Shown here piece by piece: positions 35,896 through 44,669 of a stretch of DNA of 64,000 bases. A program made the position numbers and the translations under genes. Each line of letters begins with the position of its first letter. Position 1 is the first letter of the stretch. Origin of the DNA: Bartonella sp. M0283 (GTDB lineage Bacteria > Pseudomonadota > Alphaproteobacteria > Rhizobiales > Rhizobiaceae); assembly GCF_016100455.1 (NCBI RefSeq), contig NZ_JACFSK010000001.1, positions 2,046,001-2,110,000 of the forward strand. The letters are read 5' to 3'. The notes under the pieces are model-generated. The model did not search any database, was not told the origin of the DNA, and saw only the letters and a list, made by a program, of their open reading frames with translations.

Positions 35896-38800
35896 TTATC
35901 CTACCGGTAAATTACTTTTTTCTTTATTGATTATAAAATCAAGTTTTTTGCCGTCGAGTTCAAAAACTTTCGGTCCGTCACTGTAGATCAGCAATGTTCT
36001 GACGGTCTTATTCGGGTGAATACTCATCAATAGCGTTCGGTAAAGTGCCATTTGCAACATGTAGCTGTCGGGAATTTGCTGTTCGCGTTTGGGCGCACGA
36101 CCGGTTTTGAAGTCACCCAGAACAATTGTGTCATCGCCATCATTGAGGCGGTCTATTTGTCCGGAAACGACGTATTTTTTGCCCCTTATTGTGACAGTTC
36201 CCATCAAAGTCACTTCGGCGCGCGCTTCTTTGGCAAACAAAGGGCGCAGTGCTTCATCATCCATAACCTTGAAGGTCTGGGTGAAAGCATCCTCTCTTTG
36301 TTCCTCGCTCCATTCAGTTGCAGCTTTTTCAAGATAGGCACGGGCAAGCCTTTGCCGGTCTTCCTCCTTTATTTGCGGCAAATACTGCAAAAGCCGGTGA
36401 ATGATTGTCCCGCGTTCGATAGCAAATGAAGAATTTGCCGGTTTTTCTCCCAGAACCGGCGAAATCGTAACATTATTTTTTGCCGCCGGTGCATTCTCGT
36501 CAATGTCAAGTGAAGCACCTGAAGGGGTAAGCGGCTTAGGTAAATCGGTTTCAGGTTCCATGCGTTTATGGAAATAGGAAGGGAGAGGAAATGCGGGAAC
36601 CGTTCTTTCTTCTTCAGCGGTTTTTGTTTCAACACTTGCGCGTTTGTCATCCACGCAATAACGCCATGCCTTGATGTCGGGTGAAGGGCCGGCAATTTCT
36701 TCAGAAACCGGTATCAACGCTTCGCTGACAAGTTCACTCCATGTCCCGCTAACAACATTCTTTCCCCGATAACCACAAACGATAAGGCGGTCTTCTGCCC
36801 GTGTCATACCAACGTAAAGTAGGCGCCTATATTCTTCTTCGGCTTTCAATTTTAACGTATTGATATAATTGTCACCGAATGATGTTTTGAACTCTTTTGC
36901 GGGCTGCCACAAAAAGCTCTTCTTGCCATGATCATCAATTTCGATGAATTTCGGTTCATGTTGCGCGTTCCAGATACGCGAACCAGAATCGACCAGAAAG
37001 ACAATGGCACTTTCAAGCCCCTTTGCCGCATGAACAGTCATAATACGGACTTCTTCACGGTTCTGGTCGAGTTCACGTTTGATTTCCGGATCGGACAGCT
37101 TGATTGTTTCCAGAAAAGCCTGCAAACCGGGCAAACCGGTTTTCTGGATGGATAAAGTATAATCCATGAACGCATCAAGGACATCGCTTGCTTCCGAACC
37201 CAATCGCGCGAGAATTTTTGCCCGCCCCTGATCCTCGCTCAATATATGACTATAAAATTCATAGACAGGCGTTTTATCGGCAAGGTTTCTATATTTTTTG
37301 AGTAATGACAGAACAGTTGCAAATTCCGGCTTCTCTTCACTATGGGCTTCAAGGCTACTAAACAGGCTTCCTTCGCGGTTTATAGCAATCCGATAAAGAT
37401 CATCTTCATCAAGTCCGAAGAGCGGGCTTTTCAAAACAGATGCAAGAGAAAGGTCATCCTGCGGTTGCAGAACAAATCGTGCGAGTGCCGTTAAATCACG
37501 CACGGCAATATGGCTTGCAAGACGCAAGCGGTCGGCACCGGCAACAGGAACATTGCGGTTTTTCAAAGCGCGCGCTAAAGCCGGAACAAATTGGTCGCGT
37601 TTTCTCACCAGCACCATAATATCACTGGCTTTGACTTCTCTTCCCTGACCAGGAAGCATTTCATGATGATGAAGCCAGTGGCTGATTGTCGTTGCTATCT
37701 CTTCGGCAAGGCGAACAGCCGGTGCATGAAGCTGGTCGACAGGCTTGCGCCAGTCTTCCGGTTCTTCCACATCTGTCGGCGCAATATTGTCCCAGATCAC
37801 CACTTCACCGGGGTCGTTGCGGCGAACCGGCTCATGCACGGTTTTGATATTTTCGGCTGAAAGACCTTTATAATTTTCAGGTTTTTCAAATACCCGATCA
37901 ACACTTTTTAAAACATCGGCTGTCGAACGGAAGGAGTAATTCAAACGGATGTGACCGAAAGACTTGCCAACGGCTTCGGCTTTTCTTTCGATAATACGAC
38001 CATTCGTTGCAAAATCTTCCGGTACAGCGCCTTGGAAAGAATAGATCGACTGTTTTTCATCGCCAACAGCAAAAACAGTGCGGTTGACCTCTCTTTGTCC
38101 TTCTCCGACAAAAAATTCCTGTGCAAGAAGCTGGATTATTTGCCACTGGGAAGGGCTTGTATCCTGTGCTTCGTCAACCAGTATATGGTCAATGCCCCTA
38201 TCCAGTTTATATTGCACCCATTGGCCCGCACCATCGCGTTTTAACAGATTAAGCGCCCGCTCGATCAAATCATCAAAATCAAGCAAACCTTCTGCTTTCT
38301 TCAAACTTTCATAACGTGCCAAAAGCCGGTAACAGAGCTGAAAAGCAGCCAAATTGAGCGGTACCAGTCGTACACGTCGCAATTTGTCGAGATAGAGAAC
38401 GAGCTTTTCCTGACGCATTAACAGATCGTCTTCGAGCCATGGCAAAGCTTCCAGAAGTTTTTTTGACGCCAGCCTGGTTATTTTTCGCGGATTTCCACTG
38501 GTAAAATAGGCAAGTTCGATGAATTTTATGCTCTCGCTATTATCCGCCTTTTCTACAAGCTCCAATCTTTGAATAAATTCACGGGCAAAAGAGTGGCCGA
38601 GACTTTTGAATGCTTTAATCGTCTCCTCCGAATGAAGCGCCGTTTTACGGATTTCATCAGTGAGATTTTCTTCCGTATCATCCGGAGATATTTGTAATGC
38701 TTTTTCCAGAATAGGTTTGCCATCCGGTCCACTCACACGAGTAAGAAACGGACTTAATGCCTGCCGTTTTTCAATTGCTTCGTCTAACAGCGTAAAAAGT

Positions 38801-39378
38801 CCGCTTTCGCCCACAGTTTTCAAAACCAGCATCAAAGCGTCATGAAGAGAACTATTTTTTTGCAAATAAGCTTTTTCAAGCAGGTCACGACGCGCATTTT
38901 TTAAAAACTCATCACGCTTGAGATCGTCCATCATCTCGAAATGGCCGGCAATATTGGCTTCCAAAGGAAATTGGTGAAGCAGGCCTTCACAAAAAGCATG
39001 GATCGTCTGGATTTTTAACCCGCCCGGTGTTTCAAGAGCACGGGCAAAAAGTCTACGCGCTTCGTCAAGCCTTTTTGTATCGGGCTTTTTGCCCTCAAGC
39101 GCGACCAACACTTCTGTCAATTTGTCATCGTCAAGCTCTGTCCAACCGGAAAGAGTCTGGAAAATGCGCGTTTGCATGACAGCAGCAGCCGCTTTGGTAT
39201 AAGTGAGGCACAAAATCCGCGCCGGTTCGGTGCCATTCAATAAAAGTCTGATAACCCGAAAAGTCAAAACATGCGTTTTGCCGGAGCCGGCATTGGCAGA
39301 CACCCACGCACTGCTTTGCGGATTTGAAGCAGCCGTCTGATTTTTGATGGCATCTTCAGGAATTTCACGTTTGGTCAT
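35896..39378 (-). CDS. addA: AddA helicase/nuclease subunit
   Basis: A 1160-residue UvrD/Rep-type helicase with a C-terminal nuclease domain, one half of AddAB (the RecBCD counterpart) that processes double-strand breaks for recombination. Walker A is NAGSGKTHVLTFRV near residue 28. The DEAQDTSPSQW segment is motif II, and GDEKQSIYSFQGA is motif III. RLLYVGMTRAEDRLIVCGY is motif VI. The PD-(D/E)xK nuclease site is GDFKTGRAPK near residue 1110. It overlaps the end of addB by four bases, showing translational coupling. Confidence 0.96.
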   Translation of the reverse strand: MTKREIPEDAIKNQTAASNPQSSAWVSANAGSGKTHVLTFRVIRLLLNGTEPARILCLTYTKAAAAVMQTRIFQTLSGWTELDDDKLTEVLVALEGKKPDTKRLDEARRLFARALETPGGLKIQTIHAFCEGLLHQFPLEANIAGHFEMMDDLKRDEFLKNARRDLLEKAYLQKNSSLHDALMLVLKTVGESGLFTLLDEAIEKRQALSPFLTRVSGPDGKPILEKALQISPDDTEENLTDEIRKTALHSEETIKAFKSLGHSFAREFIQRLELVEKADNSESIKFIELAYFTSGNPRKITRLASKKLLEALPWLEDDLLMRQEKLVLYLDKLRRVRLVPLNLAAFQLCYRLLARYESLKKAEGLLDFDDLIERALNLLKRDGAGQWVQYKLDRGIDHILVDEAQDTSPSQWQIIQLLAQEFFVGEGQREVNRTVFAVGDEKQSIYSFQGAVPEDFATNGRIIERKAEAVGKSFGHIRLNYSFRSTADVLKSVDRVFEKPENYKGLSAENIKTVHEPVRRNDPGEVVIWDNIAPTDVEEPEDWRKPVDQLHAPAVRLAEEIATTISHWLHHHEMLPGQGREVKASDIMVLVRKRDQFVPALARALKNRNVPVAGADRLRLASHIAVRDLTALARFVLQPQDDLSLASVLKSPLFGLDEDDLYRIAINREGSLFSSLEAHSEEKPEFATVLSLLKKYRNLADKTPVYEFYSHILSEDQGRAKILARLGSEASDVLDAFMDYTLSIQKTGLPGLQAFLETIKLSDPEIKRELDQNREEVRIMTVHAAKGLESAIVFLVDSGSRIWNAQHEPKFIEIDDHGKKSFLWQPAKEFKTSFGDNYINTLKLKAEEEYRRLLYVGMTRAEDRLIVCGYRGKNVVSGTWSELVSEALIPVSEEIAGPSPDIKAWRYCVDDKRASVETKTAEEERTVPAFPLPSYFHKRMEPETDLPKPLTPSGASLDIDENAPAAKNNVTISPVLGEKPANSSFAIERGTIIHRLLQYLPQIKEEDRQRLARAYLEKAATEWSEEQREDAFTQTFKVMDDEALRPLFAKEARAEVTLMGTVTIRGKKYVVSGQIDRLNDGDDTIVLGDFKTGRAPKREQQIPDSYMLQMALYRTLLMSIHPNKTVRTLLIYSDGPKVFELDGKKLDFIINKEKSNLPVG

Positions 39379-42300
39379 TCTTCACCTGCCGTATCAGAAC
39401 CGGCCGACCATTCAAGAACCCGCGCCAAATGGTCATAATCACCTTCATAAGTGGTCAAAGGTGGCATTGCTCGCGACAAATAGCCATGGGCGGGATTTTG
39501 ATAATATTCCACCAGTTCACCTAATCTTGCCCATGCTTCTTCGGAAAGTTCGATTGCGGTTTTTTTGGCCGATAAAGAGATGCGCTCTTCTTTTACTTCT
39601 CCGTGGGCACTCAAACGGATATAGGCAAGTTCGGACGGTTTGATATTTTTAAGCGGAACAAAGGCATTGCGCGACAAAAGAGCTGCTTCCAACGCCAATT
39701 GCGGTGCCATGAGTGTTGCCGCCTGTTTCACGGAAGGAGTCGAGCCGGTTTTAAAATCAAGAATTTCGGCAAAATGCCCGTCCAACACATCAATGCGGTC
39801 GGCGCGCCCTGAAAGGGTTGCTCCTTCCGGCACAATATGAACCGGACGGGCCGAAATTTCGACATATCTTTCGCGTGGAGAAAGGCCTTTTTCCCAAGCG
39901 ATGATTGACGGCGCGAGAATTTCAAAACGCGGCCACCATATAGCTTCAACATCAAGGGGAAGTTGCATCCGGTCAAATTCGGCACGCGCAATTTCAAGAA
40001 ATTTTTGCAGTGCATCCGGTTTTTCCGGATCAATTTTCAGCAATGAAAAGCCCGCAACAATTGCATGATAAAGTGTGCCACGTTCGGCAACCGACGGATC
40101 GTGGATAAGGTCATCAAGCGGCTTCAGGCGCAAAACTTTTCTAGCGTAAATTGCATAAGGGTCGCGGCGTAATGTTTCAATTTCGGTAACAGAAAAATGT
40201 TTCGGACGTTGCTTCAATGGGGGGGTGGGGCATGGGCGCGCAATAAAATCGACATTTTTGCGACGATCGAGTTCCCGCGCCCAGTGGACAAAAACCCCGC
40301 CATGAGCACGCATATCGGCGCTCGCTTTGGCGCCCACAACGGTTTCCAGCCTTTGTAACCAGCGCGACGGCACAGAAGGGGCATTATCAACTCTCAATGC
40401 CCTGCTCATAATGACTTTATCCATGCCCATAGCCATCTGGAAATCATGGGCAGCCAAACCGATCCGGCGCTCCGGAGGGTCAAGGGTCAAAGTCATCTTC
40501 ATTGGCCGCGACATGAACGGGTCATTGCGAGCTGTCGCTGGCCACGAGCCTTCATTCAACCCCCCGATGACCATTGTATCAACCGTTTGCAAACGCGATT
40601 CCAGAGCGCCCCAGATAAAAAGACGGGGATGACCACCGGCAGAGGGGCTGACCGAACGTGCGGCCATCAAAGCTTCAAGAATAGCCGGCCATTCGGAAAT
40701 GTCGAACGTAATGCCGGATTGATCGGCAACAAGATCACGCAGCAAAGATATAATGGCTTTTCCTGCTTCACCTGCATAAAGCGCGTGAAACGAGCCTTGC
40801 TCGTTTGCCCCGAAATTTTCCAAAACTTCAGTCGTGGCACGAGCAACTTCGTTCACCGACTGCGGTTCGCTTTTTGCCATCAAGGTCACCAATGGCTGAA
40901 CGGCTTTCACCAGTGAAGACGCAAGATTTCTTGCTTCCTCGATCATATCGGTATCGATATCGCCCGTTTCGTTTTCATCTGTTGTGAGAGCAAGAAGACG
41001 CTCTTCAACAAACTGCTCACAGGTTGCAATATTGATTCGTCCGGTTCCCCCTCTTAATGCAAAGAGCTCGAAACGTTCGGCAATTTTTCGTAAAGCTCCG
41101 CGTTCATATCCAAGCGATGTCAATGGGTGTTTGAGAAGCGACAGGAAAGCCACCGGATCACCGGGTTGGAACAAAGTTTGTAAAATAAGCCGCAACAAAG
41201 TTGCCGGTAACACTTCGCTTAAAGGAACACCGCCGGAATCATTGGCCTCAATGCCGAAACGTTTGAGTTCGGCCACAACACGGCGGGCAAGATTTCTGTC
41301 CCCCGTCACAAGTGCGGCCGTTTTCTTTTTGTCTTCAATCGCTTGCCTCAGCGCAACTGCAATCGCCAAAGCCTCTTCACGCTCATTGGCAGCCTCGATC
41401 AAAGAGACATCGGCAAAAATTTCATCAAAACCATCGCGTTTCAATTGTGACCATGTGTCGGTGGTGACAGCCGGTCGCAATGCTTCGGATAAAATTGCAG
41501 CGCGTTTTTTCTTGTTTTCCGAAGGCGCCCCGATCTCGTCAACGACATTTCTCGTCAATTTCATGCGGTCGAACAATTTTTTGAAGCTATATTGCGGATG
41601 GCCGAAAATGGAGGGGTCGTCATGCGTTTCGTCAAGCGCCGCCCACTGGGCATCATCCATGGCAAGGTCAAGGCCGGGCAAGACAACCGCACCATTTTCC
41701 AATCCGCTTACCACTTTTAGCAAATCGGCAATGGCCGGAATCGAGCCATTGGAACCGGCCACAATAACCGGATCACGCGGTTTGTTACGCAAAAGTCTTT
41801 CGGTTTCCGCACGAATGGCCTGATTGCGCCATTCAGCCGGATTTATTTTTTGCCGCTCGGCAAGAATATCAGGCCAGGTTTTTGTTACAATTTCCAGAAA
41901 ATCAAGTGTCACCTGCCACCATTCGGCGACCATATCGGGGGCGATATCTTCAAGTTTTGCCCAATCGGCGGACTCTGTCTCGACCTCGTCCATCAGACGG
42001 GCAAGATCTTCGGCAAGCCAGATCGCATCGGCTGTATTGGCCGGTATGATAATATCTTCGCTACCGAAGAGCGAGCGCACATGGGAAGGCAAATTCTCCC
42101 GCCACGGACGGATGAGACGCGCTAATAACAAGAGCCGTTCGACGTCGCCAATTTTCGGATTGAGCGACAAAGCTGCCGCTCCATTATCAAGGAAGAAAGC
42201 CGTATCTTCATCAACATCGCCCAAAGGGCGAATTGTCGGCAGGAAGCTTGAATGTGTCTTGCTCATCTCTACAAAACAGGAGCGCAGTGCGCGCGCGGCA

Positions 42301-42461
42301 CGCCGTGTCGGAACATAGATAAGAGTATCTGCCAAAGCTTTCTGGATATTGCCGCCTTTGCCGAAATCTTTTATCAAGCGTCCCGAAAGAAGTGCATCAA
42401 CAAAAGTTGGCAAAAACGGCGCACCGCTCGAAATCGAAAACAGCTTCGGCTTGTCTTTCAC
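39375..42461 (-). CDS. addB: AddB subunit of the AddAB helicase-nuclease
   Basis: A 1028-residue partner of AddA. The N-terminal part (RRAARALR, LPTIRPLGD) resembles helicase folds without an intact ATPase. The middle carries the VIGGLNEGSWPA segment conserved in AddB. The C-terminal nuclease has a PD-(D/E)xK site in EILDFKTGSTPS near residue 915. It recognises Chi-like sequences and cleaves one strand in characterised relatives. Four-base ATGA overlaps join it to the MurU-like gene upstream and addA downstream, so the three are translated as a coupled group. Confidence 0.95.
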   Translation of the reverse strand: MKDKPKLFSISSGAPFLPTFVDALLSGRLIKDFGKGGNIQKALADTLIYVPTRRAARALRSCFVEMSKTHSSFLPTIRPLGDVDEDTAFFLDNGAAALSLNPKIGDVERLLLLARLIRPWRENLPSHVRSLFGSEDIIIPANTADAIWLAEDLARLMDEVETESADWAKLEDIAPDMVAEWWQVTLDFLEIVTKTWPDILAERQKINPAEWRNQAIRAETERLLRNKPRDPVIVAGSNGSIPAIADLLKVVSGLENGAVVLPGLDLAMDDAQWAALDETHDDPSIFGHPQYSFKKLFDRMKLTRNVVDEIGAPSENKKKRAAILSEALRPAVTTDTWSQLKRDGFDEIFADVSLIEAANEREEALAIAVALRQAIEDKKKTAALVTGDRNLARRVVAELKRFGIEANDSGGVPLSEVLPATLLRLILQTLFQPGDPVAFLSLLKHPLTSLGYERGALRKIAERFELFALRGGTGRINIATCEQFVEERLLALTTDENETGDIDTDMIEEARNLASSLVKAVQPLVTLMAKSEPQSVNEVARATTEVLENFGANEQGSFHALYAGEAGKAIISLLRDLVADQSGITFDISEWPAILEALMAARSVSPSAGGHPRLFIWGALESRLQTVDTMVIGGLNEGSWPATARNDPFMSRPMKMTLTLDPPERRIGLAAHDFQMAMGMDKVIMSRALRVDNAPSVPSRWLQRLETVVGAKASADMRAHGGVFVHWARELDRRKNVDFIARPCPTPPLKQRPKHFSVTEIETLRRDPYAIYARKVLRLKPLDDLIHDPSVAERGTLYHAIVAGFSLLKIDPEKPDALQKFLEIARAEFDRMQLPLDVEAIWWPRFEILAPSIIAWEKGLSPRERYVEISARPVHIVPEGATLSGRADRIDVLDGHFAEILDFKTGSTPSVKQAATLMAPQLALEAALLSRNAFVPLKNIKPSELAYIRLSAHGEVKEERISLSAKKTAIELSEEAWARLGELVEYYQNPAHGYLSRAMPPLTTYEGDYDHLARVLEWSAGSDTAGEE

Positions 42462-43177
42462 GCGATTTCCCCCCTTTGGCGCATCAGCTCCTCAACCCTG
42501 CCGATCATTGCAATTGTCCCGACAGTATACCAGTTGCCATCCAAAGGAAAACCATAAAGGCGACCACGGGCAATTGCTTCGTCAAAATAGAGGTTAAGCG
42601 ATTGCGGTTCGATTTTTGCAAATGCAAATATTTTCGGATTTACAATAAGTGCGCCACCATAAATAACCGCTTCCGGTGCATTTGCAGGTGCACGAACAAG
42701 TTTTTGACCTTCACCAATCAGGAAATCACCTTTTTCCGGACCCGCTGCCTGCACGCGTTTAACCGTCATAAGCAACATATCCATTCTCTCGGGGTCAAAA
42801 CGATTTGCCATTGCTTCAAGCGTTGGCGTGCCATGGTCGACCCAGAACGTATCAGCGTTAAGAACAAAAAACGGATTTTCTCCCAAAAGTGGCAAAGCTT
42901 TCACCACGCCTCCGGCCGAATCGAGAAGTTCCGCACGCTCGTCCGAAATGGTTACATGCGGTTTTTTACGGCTTTCGACATGACTTTCGATAGAATCGGC
43001 AAGATAATGGACATTAACCACCGCTTCCTCGACACCGGCTTGTTCAAGGGCGTCGAGAGCGCGGTTCAAAAGACTTCGACCGGCAATTTTTACCAGTGGT
43101 TTCGGTGTTTTGAAAGTCAATGGCCGCATGCGGGTGCCAAGCCCCGCAGCAAGCACCATAGCATGTGTTATTTTCAT
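42458..43177 (-). CDS. MurU-like sugar-1-phosphate nucleotidyltransferase
   Basis: A 239-residue NTP transferase. The signature GLGTRMRPLTFKTPKPLVKI (about residues 11-30) binds the nucleotide. ALDALEQAGVEEAVVNVHYLAD and NADTFWVDHG (metal Asp) follow. The sequence is closest in pattern to MurU, which makes UDP-MurNAc from MurNAc-1-phosphate in peptidoglycan recycling. Annotators often call such genes mannose-1-phosphate guanylyltransferase. An AmgK-like kinase ends just upstream, four bases before its start, which fits the MurU assignment. ATG 43177 is chosen over a longer frame because it follows the upstream stop and has GAAGAG nearby. Confidence 0.85.
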   Translation of the reverse strand: MKITHAMVLAAGLGTRMRPLTFKTPKPLVKIAGRSLLNRALDALEQAGVEEAVVNVHYLADSIESHVESRKKPHVTISDERAELLDSAGGVVKALPLLGENPFFVLNADTFWVDHGTPTLEAMANRFDPERMDMLLMTVKRVQAAGPEKGDFLIGEGQKLVRAPANAPEAVIYGGALIVNPKIFAFAKIEPQSLNLYFDEAIARGRLYGFPLDGNWYTVGTIAMIGRVEELMRQRGEIA

Positions 43178-43181
43178 TTTA

Positions 43182-44669
43182 TCACTCTTCAACCAGTTTC
43201 GAGGCAATATAGAATTGACGCAATGATGAAAGGGCCGGATGTTCAAGATTGCGCTTCAAATAATCGCGGCAGTGCGGCAAATGTTTCAAATAAGCGGGCT
43301 TGCCATCACGCTTGTCAAGACGAACGAAAATACCGAGAATTTTGGAAACGCGTTGTGCACCGGCAATAGCATAGATGAGTTTAAACTGTTCTTCATCAAA
43401 TATACGTGCGCCCTTTTTGCGTTCATCGCAATAAGCCTTGATGATATGCTCCTCAAGCGGGCGGCTAATAGCAACACGCGCATCTTGGGCGAGTGATACA
43501 ACATCATAGGCTGTCGGGCCAATTTGCCCGTCCTGAAAATCAATGAGACCTATTTTTTTCAAACCCTGTTCATTCTCCCGCCAGATAATATTGGGCGAAT
43601 GATAATCGCGCATAACAAAACTTTGTTCTGCCCGTTCAAAAATTTCAAAAAACGGCTCCCACAGCCGATAGAATTCTTCCCTCAGCGAATGACTTATCTC
43701 TGTTCCGGTAGAGTAAGGGAAATACCAGTCAAGAAGAAGAGAAACTTCAGCCTGCAAAACTCCCCGATCATAAGCCGGTATATCAAGTGTCAAATCATCG
43801 AATTTTTGATATTTTGGCCATTCTTTCTGGTGAAACGAAGAAAGCAATTTTCCTGATTCGATATAGCGGTTTTCAATTGGCTTCCTCTCTTCATCAAGGA
43901 CGCCGTCCCGCCCGAGATCGTCGGTAATGAGCAAACCGTTTTTTAAATCTTGCGCTAGAATTTTTGGCGCTACAAAACCATTTTTTAATATCAGCCGGTC
44001 AATGCCGACAAATTGGCTGACCGATGTCGCAAGATGGGCAATTTCTCCGTAAGACTGGCCACTTTGTTCGGGCATTTCCATTGCCGGTGCATTCATCAAA
44101 ATCTCATGACCATCCTTGCCATAAATAATCTCGTAGGAACGCGCCGAAGCATCACCGGTAAAATAACCGCGTTTGAAATCGCCACGGTGATTGGATTTTA
44201 AAAACTCTCTTATTTCAAGTGAACGCTTGAGCCGGTCGGCAGCACGGCCTTCCGCCTCAATCGTTATTTTTCGACCATTTCCTTGATGCTCAAGAAAAAT
44301 GGCAAAATCTGCTTTTCCCAATTCTCCTTCGGCTTTTTCCGGCCATTCGACAAGAACAACTCCGGCTTCTCGCGCCTCTTCAAAGCCAAGCTCGTCAATT
44401 TCTTCCGGTTCATTGATGCGATAAAGATCGGCATGGGTGAGGTTGAATTTTGGCAAATCATAAACTTGAACAAGCGTGAAGGTTGGACTTGGAACATCCA
44501 TCCCGTCATCATCTGCAAGTGTGCGAACAATAGAACGGGAAAGCGATGTTTTCCCTGTTCCAAGGTCGCCTTCAAGTGTAACGAGATCACCCTTTTCAAG
44601 AGCTAGCGCAAAATCTTCGCCAAAGCGTTCGGTTGCCTTTTCATCTTCAAGAAATAAACTGAAAATCAT
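43182..44669 (-). CDS. tsaE: TsaE fused to an AmgK-like phosphotransferase
   Basis: A 495-residue two-domain protein. Residues about 1-155 are TsaE, the ATPase that supports N6-threonylcarbamoyladenosine formation in tRNA (Walker A LEGDLGTGKTSLSR; SPTFTLVQVY; HADLYR). Residues about 165-495 are an aminoglycoside-phosphotransferase-like kinase with GDASARSYEI, the catalytic MRDYHSPNI (Asp base, Asn metal) and metal Asp in LIDFQDGQIGPTAYDVVSL. That domain matches AmgK, the MurNAc/GlcNAc anomeric kinase, and MurU is next door. ATG 44669 overlaps the upstream kinase stop as ATGA and has GAGG upstream. Fusions of these domains are known in Rhizobiales; whether the activities are linked is unknown. 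Confidence 0.9.
   Translation of the reverse strand: MIFSLFLEDEKATERFGEDFALALEKGDLVTLEGDLGTGKTSLSRSIVRTLADDDGMDVPSPTFTLVQVYDLPKFNLTHADLYRINEPEEIDELGFEEAREAGVVLVEWPEKAEGELGKADFAIFLEHQGNGRKITIEAEGRAADRLKRSLEIREFLKSNHRGDFKRGYFTGDASARSYEIIYGKDGHEILMNAPAMEMPEQSGQSYGEIAHLATSVSQFVGIDRLILKNGFVAPKILAQDLKNGLLITDDLGRDGVLDEERKPIENRYIESGKLLSSFHQKEWPKYQKFDDLTLDIPAYDRGVLQAEVSLLLDWYFPYSTGTEISHSLREEFYRLWEPFFEIFERAEQSFVMRDYHSPNIIWRENEQGLKKIGLIDFQDGQIGPTAYDVVSLAQDARVAISRPLEEHIIKAYCDERKKGARIFDEEQFKLIYAIAGAQRVSKILGIFVRLDKRDGKPAYLKHLPHCRDYLKRNLEHPALSSLRQFYIASKLVEE

Noticed and set aside
42392..43369. 325-codon open frame on the plus strand, opposite the MurU-like and TsaE-fusion genes
   Set aside because: It is antisense to two strongly recognised genes, and its translation (Cys/His/Phe-rich) matches no family.
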